From Candidatus Arsenophonus lipoptenae (GTDB lineage Bacteria; Pseudomonadota; Gammaproteobacteria; Enterobacterales; Enterobacteriaceae): DNA of 64,000 bases. The number at the start of each line of letters is the position of its first letter. The stretch's first letter is position 1. Both the position numbers and the translations under genes were made by a program. Below are positions 45,478 through 57,165 of this stretch, piece after piece. Where the stretch lies: NCBI RefSeq assembly GCF_001534665.1, contig NZ_CP013920.1, forward strand, positions 756,501 to 820,500. The letters are read 5' to 3'. The notes beneath the pieces are model-generated. The model was not told the DNA's origin and made no database searches. It was given only the letters and a program-made list of their open reading frames with translations.

Positions 45478-45988
45478 GATATTTTTATATCAAGCAGTTT
45501 ATTTTAATTTTTATTCTAATTCATGAATAAAAATAAATAATGAATAAATAATATTATTATTACAGTGAATAATTCACTAATACTTGTTAAATAATGAAAA
45601 TATCTAATTTAATTGTTTTTATATTAATAAAATAATCATATTTTATAAAATAAAAGATTTTATTTTTACTAGTATCCAGTTTAATATACTTTTCTGAAGT
45701 AAATGTTAATTAACATATATTATAATTATTTTTAAATTAATAATATAGATATTATCTATAATAGATATATCGGAATAATATTAAAATATTTACAGTTAAA
45801 AATAATTCTTGTTTAATTAAATAATGATATAATAATATTAATGAAATTTAGTAATTTTGTTGAATATTAAATAAATGATGATATTTAATCGATGATTAAA
45901 ATAATGTAAATTTAAATTTATTTGTTTTGAAACATTTAGATTATTGATCCTAGGATTTATTTTATTATTTATATTACTACAAAAAATT
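45478..45988 (-). other. Decayed wec-cluster DNA between wecE relic and wecA
   Basis: In E. coli wzzE, wecB, wecC, rffG, rffH and wecD lie here. Only about 510 bases remain, with no intact frame. Just before the wecE relic the minus strand reads T-A, stop, Y-K, which may be the end of wecD (STAYWLYR in E. coli), but that is only a few residues. A 60-codon frame near 45838-46020 looks like chance. The other wec genes are deleted. Confidence 0.45.
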
Positions 45989-47077
45989 TTAATATTTATT
46001 TTGATTGTGTTTTGCCACAATATTTAATTTTTTTATAAAATGAGCTATTTTCCAAATACGTTTAATAACGTATACATAAATAAAAAAGGTGAATATAAAT
46101 AACATAAACATAATCCATTCAGGAATAAATTTAGATTGTTCACCTAGCATGCCTATTGCTGCTAAAATAGTTGCTGCTAGAGTAATCAAGATTAAAGCTT
46201 GATTTTCTGTAAAACCTGAGCGCATAATTAAATGATGAATATGTTGTCTATCTGGAGAAAATGGACTGATTCCTTTACGCAATCTTCTGTACATAGTTGT
46301 AATCATATCCATTAAAGGAATGGCTATAGTCCATAGGGCAGTAACAGGTTTAATTGTATATTTGGCATCTTGAGTAGACATCAAAAGCAACCAAATAATG
46401 GTAAACCCAATTAATGTGCTACCTGAATCTCCCATAAAAACTTTATAGCGACTCCCTAATAAGCCTAAATTTAAGAAAATATAAGGAATAATGGCTGCAA
46501 TAACAGAAAAACACCAAAAAGTTAATGCCATATTACCGTTTTGATAAAATAAAATACCTAAACTAGTGAAAGATACACAAGATACACCACCAAGAAGACC
46601 ATCAATACCATCAATCATGTTAAAAGCATTAACTATTCCTAAAACAGCGAATAAAGTCGTAAAATAGCTTAAATAACCCAATGTTATTTGATATGGACCT
46701 AAAGCATAACCTAAATTATTTAGTTTTAGTTCAGCAAAAAAAATCATGATAAAAGTAATGATTACTTGAATTATCGCTCTAAATTTTACACTAATATCAA
46801 AACGATCATCTAATATTCCAATAAATACTAAGATACCAGCGCAAAATAAATATAACCATTTTCTTGGAATATATTCATTTGTAATTATAAATGCTAAATT
46901 GATACTAAAAAAAATAACAATACCACCAACTAACGGAATTTCTCCATGATGTTTTTTACGATGATTAGGTTCATCTACTAAACCAAATTTTTTAGCTAAT
47001 TTTCTAGTAATAAATAAAATGTTTACAGAAAACAAAAAAACTAAAAAAATATCTGCAACTATATTTAGTATATACAC
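45989..47077 (-). CDS. wecA: Undecaprenyl-phosphate GlcNAc-1-phosphate transferase WecA
   Basis: Inner-membrane enzyme that puts GlcNAc-1-phosphate on undecaprenyl phosphate, starting common-antigen and many O-antigen chains. The product has 362 residues (367 in E. coli). Motifs are LDDRFDI, NAFNMIDGIDGLLGG, FMGDSGSTLIGF and RQHIHHLIMR. The frame is open to an ATG at 47116. A GTG at 47077 aligns exactly with the E. coli N-terminus (V-Y-I-L-N-I-V-A-D against M-N-L-L-T-V-S-T-D) and has aaaagaga 7 bases upstream, so I use it. The C-terminal tail is shorter and Lys/Asn-rich. It is kept although the rest of the pathway is gone. Confidence 0.95.
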   Translation of the reverse strand: MYILNIVADIFLVFLFSVNILFITRKLAKKFGLVDEPNHRKKHHGEIPLVGGIVIFFSINLAFIITNEYIPRKWLYLFCAGILVFIGILDDRFDISVKFRAIIQVIITFIMIFFAELKLNNLGYALGPYQITLGYLSYFTTLFAVLGIVNAFNMIDGIDGLLGGVSCVSFTSLGILFYQNGNMALTFWCFSVIAAIIPYIFLNLGLLGSRYKVFMGDSGSTLIGFTIIWLLLMSTQDAKYTIKPVTALWTIAIPLMDMITTMYRRLRKGISPFSPDRQHIHHLIMRSGFTENQALILITLAATILAAIGMLGEQSKFIPEWIMFMLFIFTFFIYVYVIKRIWKIAHFIKKLNIVAKHNQNKY

Positions 47078-47236
47078 TATATTATCTCTTTTAATTTTTA
47101 TAAAAATCTCATGCATTGATTTATATGCATATATTATAATTTTTATTAAGTTAACGTATATTATTAAGATAACTTATTACATAAGTAATCAACTATTTAA
47201 TATTTGAAAATTAAATAACATTAAGAAAATCTAATT

Positions 47237-47272
47237 AAAAAAATAAAACGTCACTTTATATGACGTTTTATT
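47237..47272 (-). terminator. Intrinsic terminator of rho
   Basis: On the minus strand a 12-bp perfect stem (aataaaacgtca/tgacgttttatt, loop of 7) runs straight into a T-rich tract. It starts 21 bases after the rho stop codon. The hairpin has a GC-containing core, unlike most A/T hairpins here. Confidence 0.8.
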
Positions 47273-47293
47273 GTTAATAAAATGAATACTTAT

Positions 47294-48553
47294 TTAAGAC
47301 CTTTTCATAAATTCAAAAAATTCATCATTTCTTTTAGTCATAGCTAATTTATTAATTAAAAATTCCATTGCATCAATATCCCCCATAGGATGAATAATTT
47401 TACGTAATATCCACATTTTTTGTAATTCATCTGGCAATGTTAATAATTCTTCTTTACGAGTACCTGAACGGTTATAATCAATTGCAGGGAAAACACGTTT
47501 TTCAGCTATTTTACGTGATAAATGTAATTCCATATTACCAGTACCTTTAAATTCTTCGTATATAACTTCATCCATTTTTGAACCTGTATCAACTAATGCC
47601 GTAGCAATTATTGTAAGGCTACCACCTTCTTCTACATTACGTGCAGCACCAAAAAACCGTTTTGGGCGATGCAATGCATTTGCATCTACTCCACCAGTTA
47701 ATACTTTTCCAGAAGAAGGAACTACTGTATTGTACGCACGTGCAAGACGTGTAATAGAATCCAATAAGATTATTACATCTTTTTTATGTTCCACTAATCT
47801 TTTTGCTTTTTCTATTACCATTTCAGACACTTGGACATGACGAGATGCAGGTTCATCAAATGTTGATGCAATAACTTCCCCTTTAACTAAGCGCTGCATT
47901 TCTGTTACTTCTTCTGGACGTTCATCAATTAATAATACCATTAATACGCAATCTGGGTAATTATTCGTAACATTAGCTGCAATATTTTGCAATAACATTG
48001 TTTTACCTGCTTTTGGTGGTGCTACAATTAAACCTCTTTGTCCTCGTCCAATAGGTGCTGATAAATCTAAGACCCTAGCTGTTAAATCTTCAGTAGATCC
48101 ATTACCCCTCTCCATACGTAAACGATTATTAGCATGTAGTGGGGTTAGATTTTCAAATAATATTTTATTGCGTGCATTTTCAGGTTTATCAAAATTCACT
48201 TCATTTACCTTTAATAGTGCAAAGTATCGTTCTCCTTCTTTAGGGGGGCGAATTTTTCCTGATATAGTATCTCCAGTACGTAAATTAAACCTCCTAATTT
48301 GACTAGGAGAAACATAAATATCATCAGGACCTGCTAGATAAGAGCTATCAGCAGAACGTAAAAATCCAAATCCATCCTGCAAAATTTCTAGCACGCCATC
48401 TCCAAAAATATCTTCTCCACTTTTCGCATGTTGTTTTAAAATTGAAAAGATAATATCTTGTTTTCTCATTCGTGCTAAGTTTTCTAACCCCATACTTTCG
48501 CCAAGAATTATTAACTCAGATACTAGCGTATTTTTAAATTTGGTAAGATTCAT
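47294..48553 (-). CDS. rho: Transcription termination factor Rho
   Basis: Hexameric RNA helicase that ends transcription at rut sites. The product has 419 residues, the E. coli length, and is highly conserved. The N-terminal RNA-binding domain includes GFGFLRS. The ATPase has Walker A APPKAGKT and Walker [11 protein letters not shown]. The Q-loop and R-loop regions ([22 protein letters not shown]) are intact. It is preceded by a long non-coding leader as in E. coli, where rho is autoregulated. It is followed by a strong terminator. Confidence 0.97.
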   Translation of the reverse strand: MNLTKFKNTLVSELIILGESMGLENLARMRKQDIIFSILKQHAKSGEDIFGDGVLEILQDGFGFLRSADSSYLAGPDDIYVSPSQIRRFNLRTGDTISGKIRPPKEGERYFALLKVNEVNFDKPENARNKILFENLTPLHANNRLRMERGNGSTEDLTARVLDLSAPIGRGQRGLIVAPPKAGKTMLLQNIAANVTNNYPDCVLMVLLIDERPEEVTEMQRLVKGEVIASTFDEPASRHVQVSEMVIEKAKRLVEHKKDVIILLDSITRLARAYNTVVPSSGKVLTGGVDANALHRPKRFFGAARNVEEGGSLTIIATALVDTGSKMDEVIYEEFKGTGNMELHLSRKIAEKRVFPAIDYNRSGTRKEELLTLPDELQKMWILRKIIHPMGDIDAMEFLINKLAMTKRNDEFFEFMKRS

Positions 48554-49102
48554 AATGGTGGGTTCTTAAACTAGAATTATATTTTGACTATACAAACAAA
48601 CAGTAATAATAAAGTATTATATTAAATATAATAACAACACATTAACTATTTTTAATAAAACATTTAATTTTATTAAAACATATATCTATATAAAAAATCA
48701 ATTTTTATCATATTAATTTAAATAATATTGCTATGCAGTAAAAATGCAAAAATCAGAGATTTATTTCTAATGATAATTTAGGTAATTTTTATTTGTAAAT
48801 GTTTTCTAAAAAACATAAGTAACATCACTAGAAATAAATAAACATAATTATTTGAAATATTATATATTTGAATTTAAGTAATATAAATCATTATATTCAT
48901 ATAGCATAGATTGTATACTAAATAATATATATATACAACATAACAAAATATATTACTAATTAAAATTAGTATATGTATTAATTATTGTAATTTATCATGA
49001 TTAGAAGGACTCGTCTAGTTATAAATTAGATAAAATAGATGTTTGAATAAATCGTATAAATCTAAAGCATTAAACGTCTATTATTTATACTTTGTAAGTA
49101 AA
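48554..49102 (-). other. Long leader region between trxA and rho
   Basis: About 550 bases on the trxA-rho strand. E. coli also has a long rho leader here with a small rhoL frame. I found no frame similar to rhoL. Base composition is extreme A+T except near 49000, where a short mixed segment reads gaaggactcgtctag. The rho ATG has no evident Shine-Dalgarno sequence. Confidence 0.45.
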
Positions 49103-49429
49103 TTAAATATTTTTATCTAAAAATTCTTTTAGTTGTGTTTTAGATAGAAGACCAACTTGTCTACTAATTTCTTCAGAGTTTTTAAAAAGTATTAGTGTAG
49201 GAATACTACGAATATTATATTTAGTTGCTGTTTTAGGATTTTTATCTATATTTAATTTTCCAACTATTAATTGAGATTTATATTCATCAGCAATTTCGCT
49301 TAAAATAGGGGTAATCATTTTACAAGGATTACACCATTCTGCCCAAAAATCAATTAATATTGGTTTTGTTTCATTCAAGATTTTTATATTAAAATCTTCA
49401 TCAGAAAAGTGAATAATTTTATTGTTCAT
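49103..49429 (-). CDS. trxA: Thioredoxin 1, with WCNPC active site
   Basis: Disulfide reductant for ribonucleotide reductase, PAPS reductase and others. The product has 108 residues from the ATG at 49429, which has ggag upstream; a TTG further upstream would add six residues without homology. The active site at residues 32-36 reads W-C-N-P-C, where E. coli and nearly all thioredoxins have W-C-G-P-C. Cys33 and Cys36, Asp27, Lys58-region residues and the cis-proline segment SIPTL are present. TrxB is also encoded in the window. Confidence 0.95.
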   Translation of the reverse strand: MNNKIIHFSDEDFNIKILNETKPILIDFWAEWCNPCKMITPILSEIADEYKSQLIVGKLNIDKNPKTATKYNIRSIPTLILFKNSEEISRQVGLLSKTQLKEFLDKNI

Positions 49430-49811
49430 AGCAAATTCTCCAAACAAAAATTTTATGGTATATATTAAAAATATTTAGTTAATTGTAATTTGTTTTAATT
49501 TAAAACATAATTTTTAATAAAACAATATTTCAATGTAATTTAAATATTTCTATTAAGTTAATATCAAAATATTAATAACTTAAATTTAATTAAGTTATAA
49601 TATTTAATGTAGATTTTAAAGATATTTAAAATTGCTAAAATAATTTATTTTATTTAGATTTAAATTATATATAAAAATCAGTACATATTTTGTAATTTAG
49701 AATGAGTATAGTAAATATAATTATATAAATTAGTTTAAAATCATTTAAAAATTATATTTTTATAATTTTGTTTAATCTTAGTTATATAAAATTAATACAT
49801 TAATTAATGAA
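49430..49811. other. Gene-free spacer between argS and trxA
   Basis: About 380 bases upstream of trxA and downstream of argS (both on the minus strand). It should include the trxA promoter. No frame, hairpin or repeat stands out. Confidence 0.5.
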
Positions 49812-51542
49812 TTACATTCTTTCTATTGTATTTATGCCTAATAATTTTAAACCAATTTTTAATGTTTTTTTAGTTAAAATCGCAAGTTTTAAGCGACTAC
49901 ATTTTAATATATTATTTTCAGCATTTAAGATTGGACAATATTCATAAAAACTAGAAAATAATCCAGCTAACTTATATAAATAAGAACACATAATATGTGG
50001 TAACCCTTCGCAAGCAACAGTTAGTATTGTTTCTTCAAATTGTAATAAACGTATAGCTAATTTTTTTTCATATTCATTTGTTAAAACAATTGATTCATTT
50101 ATGTCAATTAAATTAATTTTTTCTTTTTTTAAAAGTGAGACAATTCTAGTATAAGCATATTGTATATAAGGAGCGGTATTGCCTTCAAAAGATAACATTT
50201 TATCCCAATCAAAAATATAATTAGTTGTACGTTTTTTTGATAAATCAGCATATTTTATCGCCCCAACAGCAATCGATTGGATTATCAATTGTAATTTATT
50301 TTCTGGCATAGATAGATTTTTAGATCTAATAAGTTTACTTGCTCTATCAACTGCTTCATCAAGCAAATCTATTAATCTAATTGTACCTCCATCACGTGTT
50401 TTAAAAGGCTTACCATTTTTATCTAACATCATACCTAACATATGATGTTCTAATGATACTTTTTCAGGGATATAACCTGCTTTACGCACAATAGCCCAAA
50501 CTTGCATAAGGTGTTGATGTTGTCTTGAATCTGTATAATATATTATACGATCAGCATGTAATGTTTCATAACGATATTTTGCACAAGCAATATCTGTTGT
50601 TGTATATAAATATCCTCCATCTTTTTTTTTAATAATTACACCCATGGCATCACCATTTTTGTTTTTAAATTCATTTAGATATACAACAATAGCACCATTA
50701 TTATTAATTGCTAATCCTTTACTCATTAAATCAGTTACAATATCTGGTAACATATGATTATAAAAACTCTCACTCATTATATCTTTTTTAGTTAATGTGA
50801 CATTTAAACGATGATAAATTTGTTGATTTTTATTTATGCTAATATTGACTAATTTACGCCATATTTCTTTACAGTGTTTATCCCCGGATTGTAATTTAAC
50901 TACATAATGACGAGATAGTTTTGCAAAATCCTCATCCTCATCGTAATGTTTTTTAGCTTGACGATAAAATGTTTCAATATCAGATAAAATTATATCACTT
51001 GTGTAGTTTTTTTTATTTTTTTCTAAATATGCAATTAACATACCAAAATGAGTCCCCCAATCCCCGATGTGGTTGGCACGTATTACTTTATGGCCTAAAA
51101 ACTCTAATATTCTTGCAATAGAATCACCAATTATAGTAGAACGTAAATGGCCGACATGCATTTGTTTTGCAATATTAGGAGCTGAATAATCAATGATAAT
51201 GGTTTTTGGATTCATTTGTTTAATAACTAATTGTTCATTTTTTAAAATGAATTCAATTTGTTTAGATATCCATTGTTTATTTAAAAAAATATTAATAAAA
51301 CCAGCTCCTGATAATTCAATTTTACTAGCAATATCTGTTAATTTTAACAATGGTAATATTTTTTTACTTAATTCACGTGGAGAAATTCCAATGCTTTTTG
51401 CTATAGATATAATACCATTAACTTGATAATCACCAAATTCAGCTCTTCTTGCAGTGCTTACTTGCCATTTAGTATTTTTAGGGGCTCCTACGGTAATTAA
51501 TGCATTACTAACTTTTTGTGAAATAAAATCTTGAATATTCAC
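49812..51542 (-). CDS. argS: Arginyl-tRNA synthetase
   Basis: Charges tRNA-Arg, including the tRNA-Arg(CCG) in this window. The product has 576 residues (577 in E. coli). The class I HIGH-type motif is [17 protein letters not shown]. The KMSKS loop is degenerate, as in many ArgRS. The anticodon-binding C-terminal domain with [13 protein letters not shown] is intact. The N-terminal Add1 domain ([11 protein letters not shown]) is kept. An inverted repeat lies 58 bases upstream of the start. Confidence 0.97.
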   Translation of the reverse strand: MNIQDFISQKVSNALITVGAPKNTKWQVSTARRAEFGDYQVNGIISIAKSIGISPRELSKKILPLLKLTDIASKIELSGAGFINIFLNKQWISKQIEFILKNEQLVIKQMNPKTIIIDYSAPNIAKQMHVGHLRSTIIGDSIARILEFLGHKVIRANHIGDWGTHFGMLIAYLEKNKKNYTSDIILSDIETFYRQAKKHYDEDEDFAKLSRHYVVKLQSGDKHCKEIWRKLVNISINKNQQIYHRLNVTLTKKDIMSESFYNHMLPDIVTDLMSKGLAINNNGAIVVYLNEFKNKNGDAMGVIIKKKDGGYLYTTTDIACAKYRYETLHADRIIYYTDSRQHQHLMQVWAIVRKAGYIPEKVSLEHHMLGMMLDKNGKPFKTRDGGTIRLIDLLDEAVDRASKLIRSKNLSMPENKLQLIIQSIAVGAIKYADLSKKRTTNYIFDWDKMLSFEGNTAPYIQYAYTRIVSLLKKEKINLIDINESIVLTNEYEKKLAIRLLQFEETILTVACEGLPHIMCSYLYKLAGLFSSFYEYCPILNAENNILKCSRLKLAILTKKTLKIGLKLLGINTIERM

Positions 51543-52078
51543 TTAAATACCTTCATGATATATATAATATTAATATACTATTTATTATATTTAAAATAAA
51601 TCAAATAGTTATTAACTATTTGATAGTTGTATTTTTATACATAAAAAAACAACTAAATAACTTTTTTCAAATTTATTTTATAAAAATTTTATGTATATAA
51701 AAGAGTTATCTGATAGCATCTTTATGCTAAAAAATAATATTAATTCATAAATTAAAAATACAAACTAAATTAATACTGCTTAGTTTTTTTAAAAAAATTG
51801 ATATTTATATGATATAATTATTAGTAATATTAAGATATCTATTAAGAATAATTAAAACTTATAATAAAAAACAATATTTAATCTAAAATACACTAAATAT
51901 TTTATTATATGAATAATAACTTTATATAAAATTATTTTAAAATATCAAAATACTATAATTATAAGGATATTTATAATATATATTATTAAAAATAATATAT
52001 ATTAGAGTTTATGATTAATAATCTTTCTGAATTTAATTTAAAAGTAACAGTAATATTTGTATAATTTCATGTATTATA
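51543..52078. other. Gene-free spacer between cmoB and argS
   Basis: About 540 bases of almost pure A/T downstream of cmoB and upstream of argS. In E. coli other genes (cutC, yecM region) lie nearby; nothing of them is readable here. The one structure is the 12-bp inverted repeat at 51600-51624. Confidence 0.5.
51600..51624. repeat. 12-bp inverted repeat upstream of argS
   Basis: The arms atcaaatagtta and taactatttgat flank one T. The central 13 bases, tagttattaacta, are identical to the core of the pyrB leader hairpin at 27388-27400. Both sit about 45-85 bases before a minus-strand start codon. No T-run follows it on the minus strand. Confidence 0.4.
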
Positions 52079-53050
52079 TTATTTATTTTTTGCAATTAAA
52101 ACTGCACGTAAAGGAGCTGGATATCCTTCAATTGTAAAGTTAATATTATTAGGATTAAGAAAATTTTCTAATGATTCACCTTCCATCCATGTTGTTTTTC
52201 TTTGTTCTTGTATTGTTGTTACTGTTTGATCAATTATACACACATCGTAAAAGCCACATTTTTCTAACCATAATTTAATCATTTCTGCTGATGGAATAAA
52301 ATAAATATTACGCATTTTAGCATAACTATTATGTGGTATTAGACATTGACTTTCATTTCCTAAAATAACTAAACTTTCAAGTACTAATTCTCCACCTGAT
52401 ATTAATTGATTTTTTAATTGACAAATATGATCTAATGGTGAACGACAATGATATAATACGCCCATTGAAAATACAGTATCAAAAGCACTTAATTTTGGTA
52501 ATTGTTCAATTTTTAGTGGTAATAAATGTAATTTTTGATTATTTCCAATTAATTTTCGTATTGCCTCAAATTGATGCAAAAATAATTGTGAAGGATCTAT
52601 ACCAATAACTATTTTTGCTCCTTCACCAATCATTCTCCACATAAAATAACCATTACCACATCCTACATCAAGTACTTTTTTATTCATTAATGGTGATATA
52701 TGAGGGGAAATACGGTTCCATTTCCAATCAGAACGCCATTCACAATCAATATTGATATCATAAATATCAAATGGTCCTTTACGCCATGGTGTTAATTTTT
52801 TTAACAATTGGATAATCCATTGCTTTTTTTTTATAAATTGGTTATTCATATTTTTAGCAATAACTCCAGTTTTTAAATCTAAATTACTTGGCGTTATGCA
52901 TGGTAAATTTTGCACTATTTTTTGCCAATTTTTGAATTGGTGGCATTTGGTATTTTTTTTCCATTGCTTAATTTGATTTGGTAAGACTTCTAACCAATTA
53001 CTTAATGAGCTAACTGCAATTTGTTTGTAGAAATAATTAAAATCTATCAT
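52079..53050 (-). CDS. cmoB: tRNA U34 carboxymethyltransferase CmoB
   Basis: Transfers the carboxymethyl group of carboxy-SAM to 5-hydroxyuridine-34, making cmo5U in tRNAs such as tRNA-Pro(UGG). The product has 323 residues, as in E. coli. The methyltransferase fold motif is [15 protein letters not shown], followed by [14 protein letters not shown] and FSMGVLYH. The N-terminal helical region has WRKGPF. It lies 6 bases after cmoA. Both enzymes of the last two steps are therefore kept. Confidence 0.96.
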   Translation of the reverse strand: MIDFNYFYKQIAVSSLSNWLEVLPNQIKQWKKNTKCHQFKNWQKIVQNLPCITPSNLDLKTGVIAKNMNNQFIKKKQWIIQLLKKLTPWRKGPFDIYDINIDCEWRSDWKWNRISPHISPLMNKKVLDVGCGNGYFMWRMIGEGAKIVIGIDPSQLFLHQFEAIRKLIGNNQKLHLLPLKIEQLPKLSAFDTVFSMGVLYHCRSPLDHICQLKNQLISGGELVLESLVILGNESQCLIPHNSYAKMRNIYFIPSAEMIKLWLEKCGFYDVCIIDQTVTTIQEQRKTTWMEGESLENFLNPNNINFTIEGYPAPLRAVLIAKNK

Positions 53051-53056
53051 TTTTAT

Positions 53057-53803
53057 TTAATCCTTAATAGCTATTAATGAACCAAAGTTAAAACATTGAA
53101 ACCATAAATCATAATTATTAAAACCTGCTGTTTTGAAGCGTAATTTATGAGTATCAATTGAATCAGGTAACATGATATTTTTTAACATATTATATTTTTG
53201 ATGAATTTCCAATTCACTATATCCATTGGCACGTTTGAAATTATAATGCATTTTAAAAAGTAATGAATTAATCTTTTGATTTTCAAAATTAAATTTTTCA
53301 GATAGCATTAAAATGCCTCCTGGATTCATGCCTTGATAAATACGATTAATTAATTGTTGTCTAAGTGATGGAGAAATAAATTGCAGTGTAAAATTTAATA
53401 TCACCATTGAGGCATTTTCTATGTTAATATCTATTAAATTGCCTTTAATAATTTCAACTGTAGTATTTATTCCAGAAGTATTTTTTCTATATTTATTAAT
53501 AAATCTCTTACAATGCTTAATCATTGCAGCTGAATTATCAATTGCAATAATTTTACAATTATTTACTCTAATATTACGTAGTATGGATAAAGTAACTGTA
53601 CCTAATGAACAACCTAAATCATAAATAATGCTGTTAGGTGTAACATATTGAGTTACTAAAATACCAATCATAGTAATTATATTTGAATAACCAGGAATAG
53701 ATCTTCTAATCATATCGGGAAAAACTTCAACAACTTTTTTATCAAATTGCCAGTCGCCTAAATTAATTATTGGTTTGGTTAATAACCTATCTTTCAAAAA
53801 CAT
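53057..53803 (-). CDS. cmoA: Carboxy-SAM synthase CmoA
   Basis: Makes carboxy-S-adenosylmethionine from SAM and prephenate for CmoB. The product has 248 residues (247 in E. coli) from the ATG at 53803; a TTG two codons upstream is possible. Segments are [14 protein letters not shown], the SAM loop YDLGCSLGT and [11 protein letters not shown] at the end. No clear ribosome site is seen. It is first in the cmoA-cmoB pair. The need for prephenate implies that the shikimate pathway is present elsewhere or that prephenate is supplied. Confidence 0.96.
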   Translation of the reverse strand: MFLKDRLLTKPIINLGDWQFDKKVVEVFPDMIRRSIPGYSNIITMIGILVTQYVTPNSIIYDLGCSLGTVTLSILRNIRVNNCKIIAIDNSAAMIKHCKRFINKYRKNTSGINTTVEIIKGNLIDINIENASMVILNFTLQFISPSLRQQLINRIYQGMNPGGILMLSEKFNFENQKINSLLFKMHYNFKRANGYSELEIHQKYNMLKNIMLPDSIDTHKLRFKTAGFNNYDLWFQCFNFGSLIAIKD

Positions 53804-54180
53804 ATTCAATTATATATAAATGTAAAATATACTAAATTGATTAATTAAAATATTATAATAGGAGATAAGTATCTATAATATTAGATTTATAGTTATTATA
53901 ATTAATTACATTAATAGCTATATAGGAATATATTTAAATAGTACTTACGTGAATTAAATATTTTATATTGTAATTAATAAAAATTATTAGAAGATTAATG
54001 TTAAAATATTTTAATAAATTTAAATTTGCAAAAATAATTATTTATTTATATTAAACTGTGTATTTAATATACAAAAATATTTATATAAAAAGAAATAAAA
54101 TTTAATTAATAAATATTAAACTATAAATATTTATAAACTATGTTTATCAATGTAGTATTATAAATAAAAGGATATAAATT
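53804..54180. other. Divergent spacer between cmoA and aspS
   Basis: 377 bases between divergent genes; both promoters should lie here. No readable frame, repeat or RNA gene. The aspS ribosome site (aaagga) is at the right edge. Confidence 0.5.
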
Positions 54181-55932
54181 ATGCGAACATGTTATTGTGG
54201 GCAATTAAGTATTATGCATGTTAAACGAAAAGTGACTCTTTGTGGATGGGTTAATAGTTATCGTAATTTAGGAAAAATAATTTTTATAGATATGAGAGAT
54301 CGTGAAGGTTTAGTGCAAGTTGTATTTATGCGAGAATTACATGCTGAACTTTTTATTCAGGCTTCACAGTTACGCAATGAATTTTGTATCCAAATAAGAG
54401 GTGTAGTACAAAAACGAAAACAAATAAATAAAGAAATAACCACAGGTTATATTGAAGTTATTGCAGATAAATTAAAGATTATTAATAGTTCTAAACCATT
54501 ACCTATAGACAGTCATCAACAAAATTCTGATGAAATCAGATTAAAGTATCGTTATCTTGATTTAAGAAATGAAAAAATGATAAATTGTTTAAAACAACGA
54601 GCAAAAATTACTAGTTTTATACGTCGTTTTATGGATTCTGAAGGTTTTATTGACATTGAAACTCCGATATTAACTAAAGCAACACCAGAAGGAGCTCGTG
54701 ATTATCTTATTCCAAGTCGTATTCATAATGGCAAATGTTTTGCTCTTCCACAATCACCTCAAATTTTTAAACAATTATTAATGATTGCTGGTTTTGATCG
54801 TTATTATCAAATAGTAAAGTGTTTTCGTGATGAAGATTTACGCCTTGATCGTCAACCTGAATTTACGCAAGTAGATGTAGAAACATCTTTTATGACTGCA
54901 ATACAAGTTCGTGAATTGATGGAGCGTTTAATTTGTAATTTGTGGAAAGAAAATAAAGGAGTTCATTTAGGTACTTTTCCAATAATGACTTTTTCTAAAG
55001 CTATGCAATATTATGGATCAGACAAGCCAGATTTACGTAATCCATTAAAATTAATTGATATTGCCGATTTAGTGAACTCAGTTCCATTTACAGTATTTTC
55101 TGATCCTGCTAATGATCCTAAAGGACGAGTAGTTGCACTTTGTGTGCCAGGTGGGGCAAAATTAACAAGTAAACAATTGGATATTTATGCTAAATTTGTT
55201 ACTAATTATGGCATAAAAGAATTTTATTGGATGAAAATTAATTCGTTAATTAAAGGTTATATTGATACTTATAGTCCAATTGCTAAAGTTTTACCACAAC
55301 AAGTAATTGATCATTTATTAATACGTACGAAAGCTAAATCAGGTGATATTTTATTATTTGGTTCAGGTAAACAAAATATCATTAATAATATGATGGGAGC
55401 ATTACGTTTAAAAGTAGGTCAAGATTTAGCTATTACACAAAATAATTCTTGGAAACCATTATGGATAATTGATTTTCCAATGTTTAAAGAAAATGAAAAT
55501 GGTGAGCTTCAGGCTTTTCATCATCCTTTTACTGCTCCAAAAAATTTAAATTTTAAACAATTACAAGATAATCCTTTAAATGCTATTGCTAATTCTTATG
55601 ATATAATAATAAATGGTTGTGAAATTGGTGGTGGATCAGTTCGTATTCATAATAATAAAATACAACAAACTATTTTTGAAATTCTTAATATTAGTAAATC
55701 AGAACAGGAAGAAAAATTCGGCTTCTTATTAGAAGCATTACAATATGGAACACCACCTCATGCTGGTTTAGCTTTTGGTTTAGATAGAATAGTAATGTTG
55801 CTAACAGAAACAGAAAATATTCGTGATGTCATTGCTTTTCCTAAAACTAATACTGCATCATGTTTAATGACTAATGCACCAAATATAATTAATTCTAATA
55901 CATTACAAGAATTAGGAGTAACTTTTATTTAA
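54181..55932 (+). CDS. aspS: Aspartyl-tRNA synthetase
   Basis: Class II synthetase for tRNA-Asp. The product has 583 residues (590 in E. coli). The N-terminal OB fold ([20 protein letters not shown]) is followed by motif 2 ([22 protein letters not shown] region), the bacterial GAD insertion, and motif 3 ([13 protein letters not shown]). The C-terminal tail is shorter by a few residues. It is followed by nudB after 10 bases, as in E. coli aspS-nudB-yebC. Confidence 0.97.
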   Translation: MRTCYCGQLSIMHVKRKVTLCGWVNSYRNLGKIIFIDMRDREGLVQVVFMRELHAELFIQASQLRNEFCIQIRGVVQKRKQINKEITTGYIEVIADKLKIINSSKPLPIDSHQQNSDEIRLKYRYLDLRNEKMINCLKQRAKITSFIRRFMDSEGFIDIETPILTKATPEGARDYLIPSRIHNGKCFALPQSPQIFKQLLMIAGFDRYYQIVKCFRDEDLRLDRQPEFTQVDVETSFMTAIQVRELMERLICNLWKENKGVHLGTFPIMTFSKAMQYYGSDKPDLRNPLKLIDIADLVNSVPFTVFSDPANDPKGRVVALCVPGGAKLTSKQLDIYAKFVTNYGIKEFYWMKINSLIKGYIDTYSPIAKVLPQQVIDHLLIRTKAKSGDILLFGSGKQNIINNMMGALRLKVGQDLAITQNNSWKPLWIIDFPMFKENENGELQAFHHPFTAPKNLNFKQLQDNPLNAIANSYDIIINGCEIGGGSVRIHNNKIQQTIFEILNISKSEQEEKFGFLLEALQYGTPPHAGLAFGLDRIVMLLTETENIRDVIAFPKTNTASCLMTNAPNIINSNTLQELGVTFI

Positions 55933-55942
55933 GTTAAGTAAT

Positions 55943-56380
55943 ATGAAATATAAAAAAGCAGAATCAGTATTAGTGATAATTTATATTAAATCAAGTAAAC
56001 AAGTATTATTATTGCAAAGATTTGATGATATTTATTTTTGGCAATCAGTTACTGGTAGTCTTGAGGATAATGAAACACCAAGAGAAGCAGCATTACGTGA
56101 AGTAAAAGAAGAAATAGGTATTGATATTATAAAACAAAATTTAATATTAGTTGATTTACAGAGAAGTATTTATTTTGATATATTTTTTTATAATCTTTAT
56201 CGTTATGCTCCTGGTATAACTAAATGTAAGGAATATTGGTTTTCTTTATCATTACCATATAAACAAAAAATTTCTTTGAAAGAGCATCTAAAATTTTGTT
56301 GGTTACCTGCCTATCAGGCGGCTGCATTGACTAAGTCTTGGAGTAATAGTCAAGCAATTAAAGAGTTTATTATGAAATAA
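55943..56380 (+). CDS. nudB: Dihydroneopterin triphosphate diphosphatase NudB
   Basis: Nudix hydrolase that removes pyrophosphate from dihydroneopterin triphosphate, an early folate step feeding FolP. The product has 145 residues (150 in E. coli). The Nudix box runs from GSLEDNETPREAALREV to KEEIGI, with its Glu residues intact. FWQSVTGS precedes it and ALTKSWSNSQAI follows near the end. It lies between aspS and yebC. With folP, a route to folate is partly seen in this window. Confidence 0.94.
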   Translation: MKYKKAESVLVIIYIKSSKQVLLLQRFDDIYFWQSVTGSLEDNETPREAALREVKEEIGIDIIKQNLILVDLQRSIYFDIFFYNLYRYAPGITKCKEYWFSLSLPYKQKISLKEHLKFCWLPAYQAAALTKSWSNSQAIKEFIMK

Positions 56381-56410
56381 TTTTAAGATATATATTTTAG
56401 GGGATATTTC

Positions 56411-57127
56411 ATGTCTGGTCATAGTAAATGGACTAATATTAAACATCGTAAAGCTGCACAGGATAATAAACGAGGTAAAGTTTTTACTAAAATTATTCGT
56501 GAACTAGTAATAGCCGCTCGGTTAGGTGGTAGTGATTCCGCATCAAATCCAAGATTAAGATCAGCAATTGATAGAGCATTATCTAATAATATACCTAGAT
56601 ATACTTTAAATAGAGCAATTTCTCGTGGTATCGGTAATGATGGAAATGATAATCTTGAGACTATTATTTACGAAGGATATGGACCAGGTGGAACAGCTAT
56701 TATTGTTGAATGTTTAAGTGATAATCGCAATCGTACAGTTTCTAATATACGTTATTCTTTTACTAAATATGGAGGTAATTTAGGAACTAATGGTTCAGTT
56801 TCTTATTTATTTGTTAAATGTGGTGTAATATCATACAAAGATATTTACGAAGATAAATTAATAGATGGGGCATTAAATGCTAATGCAGAAGATGTTAAAT
56901 CTTATGATAATGGTTTAGTGGATGTATATACTAAATTTGAAACATTTAGTAGTATATTACAAAAATTAGATTTATTAGGTTTTCATGCTATATCTACAAA
57001 ATTGACTATGATTCCATTAATTAAAATAAATTTAAATACTAATATTGTAGATAATTTTTTACGTTTAATAGATACGCTAGAAAATTTTGATGATGTACAA
57101 TATGTTTATCATAATGGAAATATATAA
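56411..57127 (+). CDS. yebC: YebC/PmpR-family protein
   Basis: Widely conserved protein; family members have been described as DNA-binding regulators and, more recently, as factors that relieve ribosome stalling. The product has 238 residues (246 in E. coli). It opens [18 protein letters not shown], with the GYGPGG and ALLV-type segments, here [17 protein letters not shown] gggga-like site precedes the ATG. It ends the aspS-nudB-yebC group; ruvC, which follows in E. coli, is absent. Confidence 0.95.
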   Translation: MSGHSKWTNIKHRKAAQDNKRGKVFTKIIRELVIAARLGGSDSASNPRLRSAIDRALSNNIPRYTLNRAISRGIGNDGNDNLETIIYEGYGPGGTAIIVECLSDNRNRTVSNIRYSFTKYGGNLGTNGSVSYLFVKCGVISYKDIYEDKLIDGALNANAEDVKSYDNGLVDVYTKFETFSSILQKLDLLGFHAISTKLTMIPLIKINLNTNIVDNFLRLIDTLENFDDVQYVYHNGNI

Positions 57128-57165
57128 AACATAAATTTAATAGTATTTATATCTATAATGAAATT

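Noticed and set aside
45838-46020. A 60-codon minus-strand frame overlapping the end of wecA
   Set aside because: Composition is almost all Asn, Ile, Lys and Leu, there is no ribosome site, and it overlaps wecA; no similarity to WzzE was found.
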